Positions 8,210-16,366 are shown, numbered from the stretch's first letter. The stretch is 64,000 nt of DNA from Ruegeria sp. YS9 (GCF_024628725.1 NZ_CP102409.1:2141001-2205000); one strand, 5' to 3'. The notes: a model not told the origin generated them from the sequence alone. Numbers and translations: made by a program.

Positions 8210-8360
8210 TCTTTCCAGCAGGTTTCAAAGATGGTCACAGCGCATTTTCAGCGCGTTCTCAATTGCACGTATTCGCGCAATGACGGCTGCAAAGACTCGT
8301 AAAAGTTGCGAAACCGGGCATCGCTCGCTAGTCTGTTCACGTAGTTGCGAGGGATTTGTT

Positions 8361-9035
8361 ATGAGACTGCTTTTGGCGGCGCTTGCCGTTTGTGTCGCGG
8401 GCGCAGCGAATGCGCTGACCGTTACGTTCGATATTGATCTTGCGAACGACCAAACTGTTGGCCCCAATATAAATCAAGGCACAAGCCAAGGTTACACATT
8501 CAATTACGCGACGGTTTACAACTTCGGAAACTTCATAAACCTTCACGATGACAACGGGGTTCTTTCTACAACAATCAGGCCGGTTGATGGAAAAAGGTTC
8601 GCGGCGCATACCGTAGACTTGGTCGGGTGGTCCCTAGCATACACAACTGGATCCGGCCCCGCGCCTACTTTTGGGACTTCAGCTTATTACCAATGGCTGA
8701 CAGGAGGCCCTGCCGCTTTTCCGACACTGACTTTTTCCGGGTTGAGGAATGGTGCGGTCGTGGCAAGCCAAACCTTCGCACCTATGGCGTTAAGCACAGT
8801 TGGCCTCAACGGCGCGTTCTCAGCAATTGATGCGTTGCAGATCACATTTAACAGCCCGGCACCGACCTGGGGCATTTATCCTACCACACCAAACACTGCT
8901 TGGTGTAGCCAATGGTGCGGTGAATTTCATGTGGACAATCTTGTTGTCGCACCGGTCCCCCTGCCCGCAAGCGGGCTGCTTTTGTTCGGGGCCGTTCTGG
9001 GCCTGTTCGGGTACCGCAGGCTTAAGGCTTCCTAG
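8361..9035 (+). CDS. VPLPA-CTERM sorting domain-containing exported protein
   Basis: The 224-residue protein starts at ATG 8361 behind GAGGGA, with a Sec signal peptide (residues 2-19, AANA-L). The body is beta-rich, like PEP-CTERM exoproteins of the lectin/concanavalin type, with no catalytic motif seen. The C-terminus has the signature VPLPASG, a hydrophobic helix (LLLFGAVLGLFGY) and RR(L)K, the sorting tag recognised by exosortase in roseobacters, implying export and processing at the cell surface or into exopolysaccharide. The matching exosortase is not in this window. The coding sequence is more AT-rich than its neighbours and lies directly after tRNA-Tyr, so recent acquisition is possible. 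Confidence 0.85.
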   Translation: MRLLLAALAVCVAGAANALTVTFDIDLANDQTVGPNINQGTSQGYTFNYATVYNFGNFINLHDDNGVLSTTIRPVDGKRFAAHTVDLVGWSLAYTTGSGPAPTFGTSAYYQWLTGGPAAFPTLTFSGLRNGAVVASQTFAPMALSTVGLNGAFSAIDALQITFNSPAPTWGIYPTTPNTAWCSQWCGEFHVDNLVVAPVPLPASGLLLFGAVLGLFGYRRLKAS

Positions 9036-9055
9036 TTCCACCCAGCATCAAAAAT

Positions 9056-9086
9056 CGGCGCTGATTGTTTGTCAGCGCCGTTTTTT
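9056..9086. terminator. Bidirectional intrinsic terminator
   Basis: Inverted repeat CGGCGCTGA (9056-9064) and TCAGCGCCG (9072-9080) with TTTTTT on the plus side and, on the minus strand, ATTTTTG after the stem. It sits between the convergent VPLPA-CTERM gene (ends 9035) and DUF2478 gene (ends 9114) and should serve both. Confidence 0.88.
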
Positions 9087-9113
9087 GTTTCTTAACCAAG
9101 AGTTTGGAAGGTT

Positions 9114-9635
9114 CTATTCCGCCGCCGGGCGCAGTTCCGAGACCTTGTTGAACCACGCCTCGATTGCATCCAGATCCGCCGGCAGGGCTTCCGCCTCGCC
9201 ATCCGCGAAGGTCTGGAATTTCTCTTCGTTCAAACCGTTCACGCCGACCAGAACCGGGATATCCATCGCCAGTGCTTCGCCGATCACGGGGCGGAACCCC
9301 CGTCCATCGGATTCATGCTTGCCGAACTTGTTGATGATCAGCAGCTGTGGCGCATCCTCAAGCGAGGCGGTCACATATCCCACCGCCTGTTCCAGCGCTG
9401 CGGGGTCCAGACGGCAGCCGCGTGACTGGGTGCCCAGCGACTGCGAAATGCGGATGGTTTCACCGTCGGGCAGCACGCGCAAGTCCATATCGCATTTGCT
9501 GCTGTCGGCACATTCCGTGTTCGTTTGCACGACACCGGCCAGTTTCGCGCCGGACGCCAGCAGACGTTCCGCAACGGCGCTCAGCAGGCGGTCTGTCGCG
9601 CCGCGATCGGTGGTGGTGACATAGGCCAGATGCAT
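9114..9635 (-). CDS. DUF2478 domain-containing protein
   Basis: The 173-residue protein matches the DUF2478 pattern: LAYVTTTDRGATDRLL at the N-terminus, GAKLAGVVQTN, the cysteine-bearing CDMDLRVLPDGE segment, QSRGCRLDPAALE and LLIINKFGKHES. The family resembles P-loop NTPases of the NTPase/MobB kind and is often found near molybdate uptake or nitrate genes, but a catalytic role is not established. The ATG at 9635 is chosen for its GAGG ribosome-binding site. Upstream in-frame codons to 9728 are unlike the family and overlap the next gene. NnrU lies just upstream in the same direction, with a gap of 70 bases. Confidence 0.8.
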   Translation of the reverse strand: MHLAYVTTTDRGATDRLLSAVAERLLASGAKLAGVVQTNTECADSSKCDMDLRVLPDGETIRISQSLGTQSRGCRLDPAALEQAVGYVTASLEDAPQLLIINKFGKHESDGRGFRPVIGEALAMDIPVLVGVNGLNEEKFQTFADGEAEALPADLDAIEAWFNKVSELRPAAE

Positions 9636-9705
9636 CTTGGACCTCTTGTAATTCGTTTGTGACGTTTCAAATAGCACGCAAGGCACCGCCCGGCCACTCC
9701 CTCGT

Positions 9706-10371
9706 TCACGGAAGCGGGGACAGGCCAATCACAGGAGCGTGCAGGTGAAGCATAACCGCATAGGCGGCAAGCGCGGCCAGCCACACCCCGGGACGTGGCC
9801 AGGGGCGCGGTGCGCGCAGTGAAAACCGCGCCGTGTTGCGGGACAAGCGGACCCATTCAAAGCCCATTTCCCGCGACTTGCGGCGGTCGACAAGGGCCAT
9901 ACCCATGGCCGCGAAACCGGCAAACAGGCCGAACAGAATCACATGTGACAGGCTGCCATTGGCCAGCAGATGTGCCACCGCCCACAGCATCAGCGCGGCA
10001 AGGATCGGGTGTCGGGTGGTGCGCAGGATACCGGGCCGCTCTGGGTCAAAGGGCCGATTGCCCAGCCCTCCGAAAGAGAACGGGTTCTGAATGATCAGCC
10101 CCGCGACAGCCAGCCAGCAGACCACCGGCATGATCAGAACCGGCGCCCAGCGCAAAACCGCGAATGGCGGGATGACCTCGACATAAGGAGCGTTTGCAGC
10201 GGCCATGATCAACCACGCCAGGACGGCCAGCGACAGAACCGAATAAGCGGTGAAATACCCCCGGCGTCCGAGTGTATCGATCAGCCGTCCGCGTATGGCG
10301 GGCCGAACGGGAATCGCGTGGCTGAGAAGGAAGGTGATGAGTGCTGCAAGGAATAGGACCCAACCGGTCAT
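9706..10371 (-). CDS. NnrU family integral membrane protein
   Basis: The 221-residue protein has about six membrane helices and the NnrU signature: LSHAIPVRPAIRGRL near the N-terminus and GILRTTRHPILAALMLWAVAHLLANG in the centre (His and Arg on a helix, similar to isoprenylcysteine methyltransferases and MAPEG-like folds). NnrU was named from denitrification gene clusters of Rhodobacter, but homologues occur without denitrification genes, as here, and the function is unresolved. It is transcribed with DUF2478 downstream. An upstream intergenic stretch of 104 bases contains the terminator of the ABC transporter operon. Confidence 0.87.
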   Translation of the reverse strand: MTGWVLFLAALITFLLSHAIPVRPAIRGRLIDTLGRRGYFTAYSVLSLAVLAWLIMAAANAPYVEVIPPFAVLRWAPVLIMPVVCWLAVAGLIIQNPFSFGGLGNRPFDPERPGILRTTRHPILAALMLWAVAHLLANGSLSHVILFGLFAGFAAMGMALVDRRKSREMGFEWVRLSRNTARFSLRAPRPWPRPGVWLAALAAYAVMLHLHAPVIGLSPLP

Positions 10372-10441
10372 GGTGATCTCCGCGTTATTGGGATCGGTCT
10401 AGATCAGGATGGCGGTGGTATCCTTGTCCGAAATCAAGTCA

Positions 10442-10472
10442 AGCACAGGGGCGGGGGCACCGCCCCTGTGCT
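10442..10472 (-). terminator. Probable terminator of the quaternary-amine ABC operon
   Basis: A perfect 13-bp stem AGCACAGGGGCGG (10442-10454) and CCGCCCCTGTGCT (10460-10472) with a 5-base loop begins 4 bases after the permease stop. The downstream strand is only moderately T-rich (TTGACTTGATTTC), so this is less certain than a canonical terminator. Confidence 0.65.
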
Positions 10473-10475
10473 GTG

Positions 10476-12542
10476 TTACAACCCGAGCGCCGCGCGGCGT
10501 TCTTCGGCAAACCCCTGCACGATCCTGTCGGCAATCAGCGCCAGAATCGCCATCGCGGCCCCGGCCGAAATGCCAAGGCCCACATCCGCCTGACCCAGCG
10601 CCAGATAGATCGACTGGCCCAGACCGGTGGTGCCGATCAGGGCGGCGATCACCAGCATCGCAAAGGCATAGAGGATGGTCTGGTTCAGTCCCAGCAGGAT
10701 CGTGGGCGCGGCATAAGGCGCGCGCACGTCGCGCATGATCTGCCACTCGGTCGCACCGCTTGAAATCGCGGCCTCCATCATCTCGTCCGGCGTGTTGACC
10801 AGCCCGTGCCGCGTGTAGCGGATCATGGGCACGATCGCATAGGCACAGATTGCCAGAAAGGCCGAGAACTCGCCGATCTGGAACACCATGAGGACCGGGA
10901 TCAGGAACACGAACAGAGGGATTGTCTGCAACATGTCGCAGATCGGACGGACCACTTTCCAGACCGGTTCCCAGACCGCGCTGGCAAGGCCGATCAGGCC
11001 GCCGACCACGGCACAGGAAAACACCGCCGCACCGCTGAGGTAGAGCGACAAGAGCGCCCTCTCCCACAGGCCCGAAACGAGGATGGTGCAAAGCAGCCCC
11101 ACGCACAGCGCCGCCAGGCGCCAGCCCCCCGCGACCCAGCCCAGAGCAGCGGCGCCGGTCAGGACAAAGGGCCACGGCAGGTTGGCAATGCCGGTTTCCA
11201 GCATCCCGATCAGGATCAGGACGATCAGACCTCCTGTCAGCCGGCCACGCCATGCCATCAACAGCGCGATCCCGGCACCTGCGGCGAACAGACCAAAGCT
11301 CATGCCCGGCGTCCACTGGAAACCCCAGGTAAAGGGCAGAACAGCCTGATCCAGACCGATCCGCAAAGGCAGCAGCACATAGAACAGTGAATTGTTCTTG
11401 AGCGCATCCAACCACGGGCCATTGGCCTGAGTGAACGCGGTCAGGCCGCTGTCCACGGCCTCGGCCATCGGATCCAGCAAGGTCAGTTCGGATGGGTTCG
11501 GCAGCCAGGCCCAGAAGGCGGCGGTGAAGACCACGGCGAAACCCAACATCGCCCAGACAACCCGGCTGTCATAACGTTTGCGCTCGGTCGCCAGGGTGCC
11601 GCTCATGCGATCTATGACGACGGCAAAGACCACGATGACCAGACCCGCCATCAGAGATTCCCCGAACTGCGCCTTGCGCATGGTCAGCAGGACCTCCCAG
11701 CCGATGTCGTTGAACCCACCGATGACGGCGGCGATGATCACCATCGACAGCGCCGCCATCAGGCACTGGTTCACGCCCACCATGATCTGCGTCGCAGCCG
11801 CCGGGATTTCCACCTGGAACAGTTGCTGAAACCGGGTGCCACCAGACATGATGGCGGCCTCTTTGATCTCGGGCTCGACCCGCTCCAACCCCAGCATCAC
11901 ATTGCGCGCCATGGGCGGCGCTGCATAGATGGCCGAGGCGATCAGACCGACGACGGGGCCAAAGCCAAAGAGCAACAACAGGGGCGTGAGATATGCGAAG
12001 GTCGGCACGGTCTGCATCACATCCAGAACGGCCTGAACGAAGGATTTCACCCGCGGCACCTCATTGGCGAGGATGCCGATGCCACCACCCAATATCAACG
12101 CCACCGGAACGGATACCGCGACCAAGGCCAGCGTGTTCATGCTCTCAGCCCAGTAGCCTGACGCCAACACAAAGCTGAGGCCCAAAAAGCCCAGCGCCGC
12201 CATGGGCAAGCCGCCCAGATACCAGCCCAGCGCGGTCACGATCCCGATCAGGATGGGCCATGGTGTGTTGCCAAGCACGAAATTCGCCCAGTTCATCGGA
12301 TAGGTCATCATATCCGAGAACAACCGCATCGCTGGTTTGATCAGGTTCAGAAACCAGTCCAGAAACGCGCCCACCCATTGGGTTGCGGGCAATTCCCACG
12401 CGGCGGGCCATTTGACCAGCCATGGGGCGATGCCCTCCAGAGCAAGGCAGACCGCACCGACGACAACCGTGATCAGGGCGGCCTTGGCACCGGCCGTCAA
12501 CTGCGCGCTGCGTTGCGTCGGAAAGTCAGTCAAGGCGGTCAT
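10476..12542 (-). CDS. Quaternary-amine (choline/betaine) ABC transporter permease, two fused permease domains
   Basis: At 688 residues this is about twice the length of ProW or ChoW. It carries two BPD_transp_1 permease domains: the first around residues 150-330 with the EAA-type loop EPEIKEAAIMSGGTRFQQLFQVEIP, the second around 500-680 with DEMMEAAISSGATEWQIMRDVRAP. Each is surrounded by membrane helices. The fused form could act as the whole membrane part of the importer with one ATPase dimer. It overlaps the ATPase gene by 4 bases. Substrate is inferred from the binding protein and the BetI-like site upstream. Trimethylamine oxide or glycine betaine remain alternatives. Confidence 0.88.
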   Translation of the reverse strand: MTALTDFPTQRSAQLTAGAKAALITVVVGAVCLALEGIAPWLVKWPAAWELPATQWVGAFLDWFLNLIKPAMRLFSDMMTYPMNWANFVLGNTPWPILIGIVTALGWYLGGLPMAALGFLGLSFVLASGYWAESMNTLALVAVSVPVALILGGGIGILANEVPRVKSFVQAVLDVMQTVPTFAYLTPLLLLFGFGPVVGLIASAIYAAPPMARNVMLGLERVEPEIKEAAIMSGGTRFQQLFQVEIPAAATQIMVGVNQCLMAALSMVIIAAVIGGFNDIGWEVLLTMRKAQFGESLMAGLVIVVFAVVIDRMSGTLATERKRYDSRVVWAMLGFAVVFTAAFWAWLPNPSELTLLDPMAEAVDSGLTAFTQANGPWLDALKNNSLFYVLLPLRIGLDQAVLPFTWGFQWTPGMSFGLFAAGAGIALLMAWRGRLTGGLIVLILIGMLETGIANLPWPFVLTGAAALGWVAGGWRLAALCVGLLCTILVSGLWERALLSLYLSGAAVFSCAVVGGLIGLASAVWEPVWKVVRPICDMLQTIPLFVFLIPVLMVFQIGEFSAFLAICAYAIVPMIRYTRHGLVNTPDEMMEAAISSGATEWQIMRDVRAPYAAPTILLGLNQTILYAFAMLVIAALIGTTGLGQSIYLALGQADVGLGISAGAAMAILALIADRIVQGFAEERRAALGL

Positions 12543-13588
12543 GTTTCATCCACCTGAAGTGCGGCAGCCAGATCAGACGGGTGCACCGTGCCGACGACAT
12601 TGCCATCGGCATCCCGCACCGGCACGGGTTCATACAACTCCATGCAATGGGCCAGGGCTGCGTCCAGTGTCATCGACGTGGTCAGGCCGGGATCATCCGG
12701 GCCACATTCTGCCTCGCTCCGCATGACCGAGGCGACCTTGGCATGCTGGCCCTTGGCGACATCCTTGGAAAACTCGCGCACATAGTCATCAACGGGTCGC
12801 AGGACGATATCCGTGGGCGTGCCGATCTGTACGATCTTGCCGTCCCGCATGATGGCGATGCGGTCAGCAAGCTTCAGCGCTTCCTGAATATCGTGAGTGA
12901 TGAAGACGATCGACTTCTTCAGGGTCGCCTGTATGCGCAGGAATTCGTCCTGCAACTGGCGACGGATCAGCGGATCAAGCGCAGAAAACGGCTCGTCCAG
13001 AAACCAGATATCGGGGTTCACGGCCAAAGATCGCGCAATCCCCACGCGCTGACGCTGACCACCTGACAGTTGCCGGGGGAAGCTGTCTTCGCGCCCTTCC
13101 AGGCCGACCAGCGAGATCACTTCCTGCGCGCGGTCCAGCCGTTCCTTTTTGCCGACGCCCTGAACGCGCAGAGGATATGCGACATTTTCAGCAACGGTCA
13201 TGTGGGGGAACAGGCCGAAATGCTGGAACACCATGCCCAGTTTTTTTCGGCGCAGCTCGGTCAGGGCCTTTTTCGAGGCGCCTATGACATTCTCGCCATC
13301 GACCCGAATTTCACCGCCGGTGCCGGGCAACAGTTGCGAGATACAGCGGATCAGAGTGGATTTACCCGAGCCCGACAGGCCCATGATGACGAACAACTCG
13401 CCTTCCTTGACCTCGAAATTGGCGTCCTGAACGGCGGGGATATACCCGCTTTCCCGCAGGTCGGCGGCGGCTTTTTCGGCGTCGTTCCCTGACCGAGACA
13501 GCGCGTCGGTCAGGGCTTTGTCAGCGCCGGGGCCAAAGACCTGCCAGAGATTCCGGCAGGCGATGGCTGGCATGTTCGCGTCAGTCAC
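12539..13588 (-). CDS. Quaternary-amine ABC transporter ATP-binding protein (ProV family)
   Basis: The 349-residue ATPase energises the importer. Walker A GLSGSGKST is at residues 70-78, the Q-loop at FQHFGLFPHM, the signature LSGGQRQRVGIARSL at about 174-188 and Walker B WFLDEPFSALD at about 195. An N-terminal region of about 50 residues precedes the core, as in ProV/OpuAA, and the C-terminal 65 residues resemble a degenerate CBS domain, which in this family senses ionic strength. The long reading uses GTG at 13588; ATG at 13573 is also possible and neither has a clear ribosome-binding site. It couples by a 4-base overlap to the permease and follows the binding protein closely. Confidence 0.92.
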   Translation of the reverse strand: MTDANMPAIACRNLWQVFGPGADKALTDALSRSGNDAEKAAADLRESGYIPAVQDANFEVKEGELFVIMGLSGSGKSTLIRCISQLLPGTGGEIRVDGENVIGASKKALTELRRKKLGMVFQHFGLFPHMTVAENVAYPLRVQGVGKKERLDRAQEVISLVGLEGREDSFPRQLSGGQRQRVGIARSLAVNPDIWFLDEPFSALDPLIRRQLQDEFLRIQATLKKSIVFITHDIQEALKLADRIAIMRDGKIVQIGTPTDIVLRPVDDYVREFSKDVAKGQHAKVASVMRSEAECGPDDPGLTTSMTLDAALAHCMELYEPVPVRDADGNVVGTVHPSDLAAALQVDET

Positions 13589-13598
13589 TTACGTGCGC

Positions 13599-14549
13599 TC
13601 ACTGGATTGCTGCGTCTACGACCGGACGCCACTTGCCTTCGTTCTCGGCCATCCAGGCGGCGACGACTTCTTCGACCTTTCCGCCGTCAACATCGATCGC
13701 GCCCATCATCGGCTGCTGGTCTTCGACCGCCAGTTGATAGTTGGACAGGATTTCATAGGCGGCGGGCCATTTCTCTTCCATACCGCTCCAGCCGGCTTTG
13801 AAGATGCGCGATGGCGAAAAGTCGCAATCGTTCACCGCGTTCGGGTTCGGACCCCACGCCGGATCATTAAAGCATGCCTCTTCACCTGCGGGCAGTTCAA
13901 CGAACTGCACGTCATAGGCAGACATCGCCCAGTGGGGCTGCCAGAATGTGATCAACAGTGGCGACTTGCGCTCGGTCGAAGCCCGAAGTTCGGCGATCAA
14001 GGCACCTTCGGAACCGGCGGGAACAGCCTTGAACGGCAGCTCAAGGCCCGCCATGCGATCCGCGCCAGGTGTGCCCCAGTCGGCCGGATAATCGACCAGA
14101 CGGCCACCGGGCAGAGTTTCCGCCGTGGCGAACACCTGCGCGCAGTCTTTCAGCGCTTCCCACGCAGGCAAGCCAGGGCACAGATCAGCGACATGCGCCG
14201 GGTATGCGATACCTTCCTTGGCATCCAGGCCAAGATCGCCGATTTCGACAACAGTGCCTTCCTCGATCTTCTTGGCATATTCATCCGACACGTTGGACGA
14301 CCAGATTTCCAGCGTCGCGTCGATGTCTCCATCGGCCAGAGCCTGAAACTGGTTCATCATGCCGGCGGTCACATACTCCACTTTGTAACCGGCTGCCTTG
14401 AGCATCTCACCCGCCACATGCGTGGTCACGTGCTGACCAGTCCATTCGTTGATCGCCAGTTTGATCGGCTCGTCCACGGCGCCCATGTCCGCCGCATGCG
14501 CCGCGCCAGCAACGGTTAGGGCCATAAGGCTTACACTCAGTTTTTTCAT
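13599..14549 (-). CDS. Quaternary-amine (probably choline) ABC transporter substrate-binding protein
   Basis: The 316-residue periplasmic protein has a Sec signal (residues 1-19, AHA-A) and an OpuAC-type fold. The ATG at 14549 is preferred because GGGAGA lies just upstream. Aromatic residues Trp36 (NEWTGQ), Trp83 (LEIWSS), Tyr116 (GIAYPAH) and Trp203 (TFWQPH) sit at spacings close to the choline box of rhizobial ChoX (from memory Trp43, Trp90, Tyr119, Trp205). This favours a trimethylammonium ligand. A BetI-like operator 230 bases upstream points to choline. TmoX-like trimethylamine oxide binding cannot be excluded. Confidence 0.88.
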   Translation of the reverse strand: MKKLSVSLMALTVAGAAHAADMGAVDEPIKLAINEWTGQHVTTHVAGEMLKAAGYKVEYVTAGMMNQFQALADGDIDATLEIWSSNVSDEYAKKIEEGTVVEIGDLGLDAKEGIAYPAHVADLCPGLPAWEALKDCAQVFATAETLPGGRLVDYPADWGTPGADRMAGLELPFKAVPAGSEGALIAELRASTERKSPLLITFWQPHWAMSAYDVQFVELPAGEEACFNDPAWGPNPNAVNDCDFSPSRIFKAGWSGMEEKWPAAYEILSNYQLAVEDQQPMMGAIDVDGGKVEEVVAAWMAENEGKWRPVVDAAIQ

Positions 14550-14968
14550 GGATTTTCTCCCTGTCTTATTTGTTTTGCCCACCCCGGCGAGGTTTTTCCC
14601 ACCGGTATCTTTGTCTGATGACAATACCATGTCGCAACATGCACAAATTCAGTCGGAAAAGGAAAGTGATCAGTTTGTAACGGCGCAGTTTTCTTTCCGC
14701 CAAACCGTTGATGTTTCCCCGCAGACGCCGCAAAGGCCCCTGCCCGACCCGTCATTATCCCTAGCCCCGGGCCCGGAATATTGACTGACGAGTCAATCAC
14801 AAACCGTTTTAAGCCCGTTTGTCGAGGATTTCTTTGACAGTTCACAGTTTTTTCTTGTTCGGGCCGAGTTTCAATTCCGGTCGGGTGAGTTTCAAACACT
14901 CAAAATTCTCATTGCAAAAGGAAGGCAAAACAAAACACTCTCCACATGACAGCTTTGAGGTTGGGTCT
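14550..14968. other. Divergent regulatory region between the ABC transporter and the Tag-like gene
   Basis: These 419 non-coding bases separate genes transcribed outward in both directions. The only clear signal is the palindrome at 14780-14797, described separately. The segment 14830-14960 is AT-rich and probably holds the promoter of the plus-strand gene. I see no RNA gene or repeat. Confidence 0.6.
14780..14797. promoter_or_regulatory. BetI-like operator upstream of the ABC transporter
   Basis: ATTGACT-GACG-AGTCAAT is a palindrome with 7-bp arms. On the minus strand it matches the site at 48252-48269 over betI at 16 of 18 positions. This suggests that choline, through BetI, controls the importer. 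Confidence 0.65.
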
Positions 14969-15631
14969 ATGCGTTCATTTGAAGAGATCTTTGATATTGC
15001 CGCCTCTCGCCACGGTGGGGTCGAAGCCTTTGAAGCACAGCTGACCAAGCCCAAAAGCCACGAAGAACTGGCGGCGATGCCCGAGGACCGGTGGCTATCG
15101 ATCATCACGAAATGCGTCTTTCAGGCCGGTTTCAACTGGAAGGTCATCGAAAACAAATGGGAAGGATTCGAAGCCGCCTTTGACGGTTTCGATGTGGGCC
15201 GATGTGCGTTCATGGATGATGAAAAGTTCGATTCCCTGCTGCAAGACACACGCATTGTCCGCAATGGAACCAAGATCGCAGCAGTGCGGGACAACGCGGC
15301 GTTCCTTTTGGAACTGCGCGACGAAGGCGGCGCAGGCCAGGTTCTGGGGGGCTGGCCCTCGGATGACTATGTCAGCCTTCTTGCCATGCTGGCCAAACGC
15401 GGATCCCGTCTTGGCGGGGCTTCGGCGCAATATGCGATGCGCTTTGCGGGGCGCGACAGTTTCATTCTGTCGCGGGACGTGACCGCCCGTCTGATCGCCG
15501 AAGGCGTGATCGACAAGCCCGCCACGTCGAAAAAAGCCATGGCGGCGGTGCAACGGGCCTTCAATTCCTGGATGGATCAATCCGGCCGGTCTTTGACGGA
15601 AATCAGCCGCGTTCTGGCCATGAGCCTGTGA
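14969..15631 (+). CDS. Tag-like (HhH-GPD) DNA-3-methyladenine glycosylase I family protein, divergent
   Basis: The 220-residue protein aligns with Tag (3-methyladenine DNA glycosylase I) over residues about 38-150: QAGFNWKVIENKWEGFEAAFDGFD and LLQDTRIVRNGTKIAAVRDNAAFLLEL. Start ATG 14969 follows GAGG. Tag normally uses Glu38 to recognise the damaged base and has a Cys/His zinc snap joining its termini. Here the Glu position is Cys49 and no zinc ligands are visible at either end. It therefore looks like a divergent subgroup whose glycosylase activity is uncertain. It is probably transcribed alone; the lipoprotein gene follows after 42 bases. Confidence 0.8.
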   Translation: MRSFEEIFDIAASRHGGVEAFEAQLTKPKSHEELAAMPEDRWLSIITKCVFQAGFNWKVIENKWEGFEAAFDGFDVGRCAFMDDEKFDSLLQDTRIVRNGTKIAAVRDNAAFLLELRDEGGAGQVLGGWPSDDYVSLLAMLAKRGSRLGGASAQYAMRFAGRDSFILSRDVTARLIAEGVIDKPATSKKAMAAVQRAFNSWMDQSGRSLTEISRVLAMSL

Positions 15632-15673
15632 AAACGGTTTGCGGATTGCAGGCAGCGGACTAGGATTCACCTC

Positions 15674-16366
15674 ATGGTTCTGCGCGTATTCCTGTGTGCT
15701 CTTTTGTTGCTGCCCTCCTGCGGTCGTCAATTGACAAAGCAAGAGCGTGATTTTGCGGATGCCATTCAGGGCGAAACCCTGAACCTTGACAGCGTGCGAT
15801 TGGTCCAAGGTGCGCCGGTTGCCAATGTGACGTATTTCCGCGAGGAGCGCCCACGTCTGGCCTGCCGCGAGCGTATCCTTCCTCCGGTGGAACCCGGGTT
15901 GGTGACAGGCAGGCCAGCAGCCGTGGCCCTGTTCAACAAGGTCTACTTTGCGCGCGACTGGTATCTGGAAGACTATATGTCCGATTTCCCGGATCAGATG
16001 AACCTGGTGGCCGCGATGCTGCTGGCCCATGAACTGACGCATGTCTGGCAGTGGCAGAATCGCCGGACTACCGGTTACCACCCGTTGCGAGCAGCGGCGG
16101 AACATGGTGGGCGCAGCGACCCGTATCTTTTTGACCTCGAAACCTCGCCGGACTTCCTGTCCTACGGGTTTGAACAGCAGGGCGCCATCGTCGAGGAATA
16201 CGTTTGCTGCCGTGCGCTGGACCCTCAGGCCACCCGAACCAAACGGCTGCACACGATGCTGAGCGCGCATTTTGATCTGTCCCCGCTTCCGCAAAAAGGG
16301 CGAGAGCGCGCAATCCTGCTTCCCTGGAGCGAGGCCGAGATCGACGGAATTTGCAGCGGAACCTAG
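15674..16366 (+). CDS. Lipoprotein with HEXXH zinc metallopeptidase motif
   Basis: The 230-residue product has a lipoprotein signal (LLLLPSC, Cys16) and, in the middle, LLAHELTHVWQWQNR: His119, Glu120 and His123 form the zincin HEXXH motif. A conserved-looking GAIVEEYVCC around residues 170-179 could supply the third ligand (Glu174 or Glu175), as in gluzincins. I infer a membrane-anchored periplasmic metallopeptidase. No substrate can be named, and the usual family name was not recognised. Cys64 and the CC pair may form disulfides. The stop codon overlaps that of the convergent cytochrome gene (CTAG, 16363-16366). Confidence 0.8.
   Translation: MVLRVFLCALLLLPSCGRQLTKQERDFADAIQGETLNLDSVRLVQGAPVANVTYFREERPRLACRERILPPVEPGLVTGRPAAVALFNKVYFARDWYLEDYMSDFPDQMNLVAAMLLAHELTHVWQWQNRRTTGYHPLRAAAEHGGRSDPYLFDLETSPDFLSYGFEQQGAIVEEYVCCRALDPQATRTKRLHTMLSAHFDLSPLPQKGRERAILLPWSEAEIDGICSGT

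Noticed and set aside
8101..8360. Integrated element at tRNA-Tyr
   Set aside because: No integrase, no second copy of the tRNA 3' end and only one AT-rich gene. Kept as a compositional remark only.
10399..11415. 338-codon minus-strand frame overlapping the ABC permease
   Set aside because: Out-of-frame shadow, rich in Arg, Gly and Asp. The permease frame has all membrane helices and ABC motifs.
13518..14519. 333-codon plus-strand frame opposite the substrate-binding protein
   Set aside because: No recognisable features; antisense to a clear OpuAC protein with signal peptide.
15095..16294. 399-codon minus-strand frame opposite the Tag-like and HEXXH genes
   Set aside because: Crosses two genes with clear motifs and start signals; no protein features.
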